Assembly: GCA_031279675.1 (NCBI GenBank) | Contig: JAITIB010000069.1 | Span: forward strand, 1-22,034 | Length of the DNA: 22,034 nucleotides | From: Puniceicoccales bacterium | Lineage (GTDB): Bacteria; Verrucomicrobiota; Verrucomicrobiia; Opitutales; UBA953 | Direction: 5' to 3' | In this document: one piece after another, positions 21,990 to 22,034 of the stretch | Position numbering within the stretch: the first letter of the stretch is position 1 | How the letters are laid out: each line of letters opens with the position of its first letter | Position numbers and translations under genes: made by a program | The notes under the pieces: model-generated | Told to the model about the DNA's origin: nothing | Database searches by the model: none | What the model saw: only the letters and a program-made list of their open reading frames with translations

Positions 21990-22034
21990 ATGACCGCCTC
22001 AGCCCACAACGCTTTCACTTATACCGACGCCTTT
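21990..22034 (+). CDS. Possible 5' end of a gene cut by the window edge
   Basis: An ATG at 21990 opens a frame that runs to the end of the window (15 codons, MTASAHNAFTYTDAF). It follows a 200-base gap after the DUF1634 gene. No Shine-Dalgarno sequence precedes it, in keeping with the other genes here. It is too short to identify. Confidence 0.35.
   Translation, partial: MTASAHNAFTYTDAF

Overview
The window is GC-rich bacterial chromosomal DNA that looks like Verrucomicrobia, most likely a member of the Opitutaceae. The evidence is a 51-residue 'small basic protein' of the type conserved in Verrucomicrobia and Chlamydiae, several Tat-exported sugar-enzyme families (Gfo/Idh/MocA, DUF6807/PmoA-like, TIM-barrel sugar isomerase), a DUF1080 protein, a sigma-factor/YfbK-like pair, and a near absence of Shine-Dalgarno sequences. 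No phage, CRISPR array, rRNA or tRNA was seen. The genus call is inference.

Layout. Positions 1-251 are a tandem array of a 21-base repeat that runs off the left edge. From 326 to 12210 every gene is on the minus strand. In transcription order these are: ECF sigma factor; an anti-sigma/YfbK-like membrane protein without its vWA domain; DUF1080 (3-keto-disaccharide hydrolase-like); a DoxX-like membrane protein with a cysteine-rich N-terminus; a Tat-exported Gfo/Idh/MocA oxidoreductase followed by a good terminator; TatA; a GT4 glycosyltransferase; TrpC; a DUF6807 protein; the small basic protein; an ExbD-like protein; and a membrane-anchored transglutaminase-like protein. On the plus strand, 12346-13704 is a beta-CASP metallo-beta-lactamase ribonuclease-like gene, which overlaps tail to tail with a minus-strand MscS-type channel (13695-14579). 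NADP-type isocitrate dehydrogenase (icd) and an LplT-like transporter follow on the plus strand (14704-17256). A second array of the same 21-base repeat family fills the convergent gap at 17396-17647. It is followed by a TauE/SafE permease (minus), a Tat-exported TIM-barrel sugar isomerase/epimerase (plus), a 1-deoxyxylulose-5-phosphate synthase-like gene and an overlapping DUF1634 gene. The last 45 bases may open another reading frame.

How the genes may work together. The sigma factor and the vWA-less YfbK-like protein form a likely operon and may be a cell-envelope sensing pair. The DUF1080, DoxX and Gfo/Idh/MocA genes lie directly downstream. Together with the DUF6807 and TIM-barrel proteins they suggest periplasmic processing of oxidised (3-keto) sugars, and tatA lies beside these Tat substrates. 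The TauE/SafE and DUF1634 genes, families that often sit side by side, are here 3 kb apart.

Most notable: two dispersed arrays of one 21-base hairpin-forming repeat in gene-end regions; the clean loss of the vWA domain from a YfbK-like protein; an ExbD-like protein lacking the conserved transmembrane aspartate; a cysteine-rich cap on the DoxX protein; and a structured 70-base intergenic element at 5387-5456.
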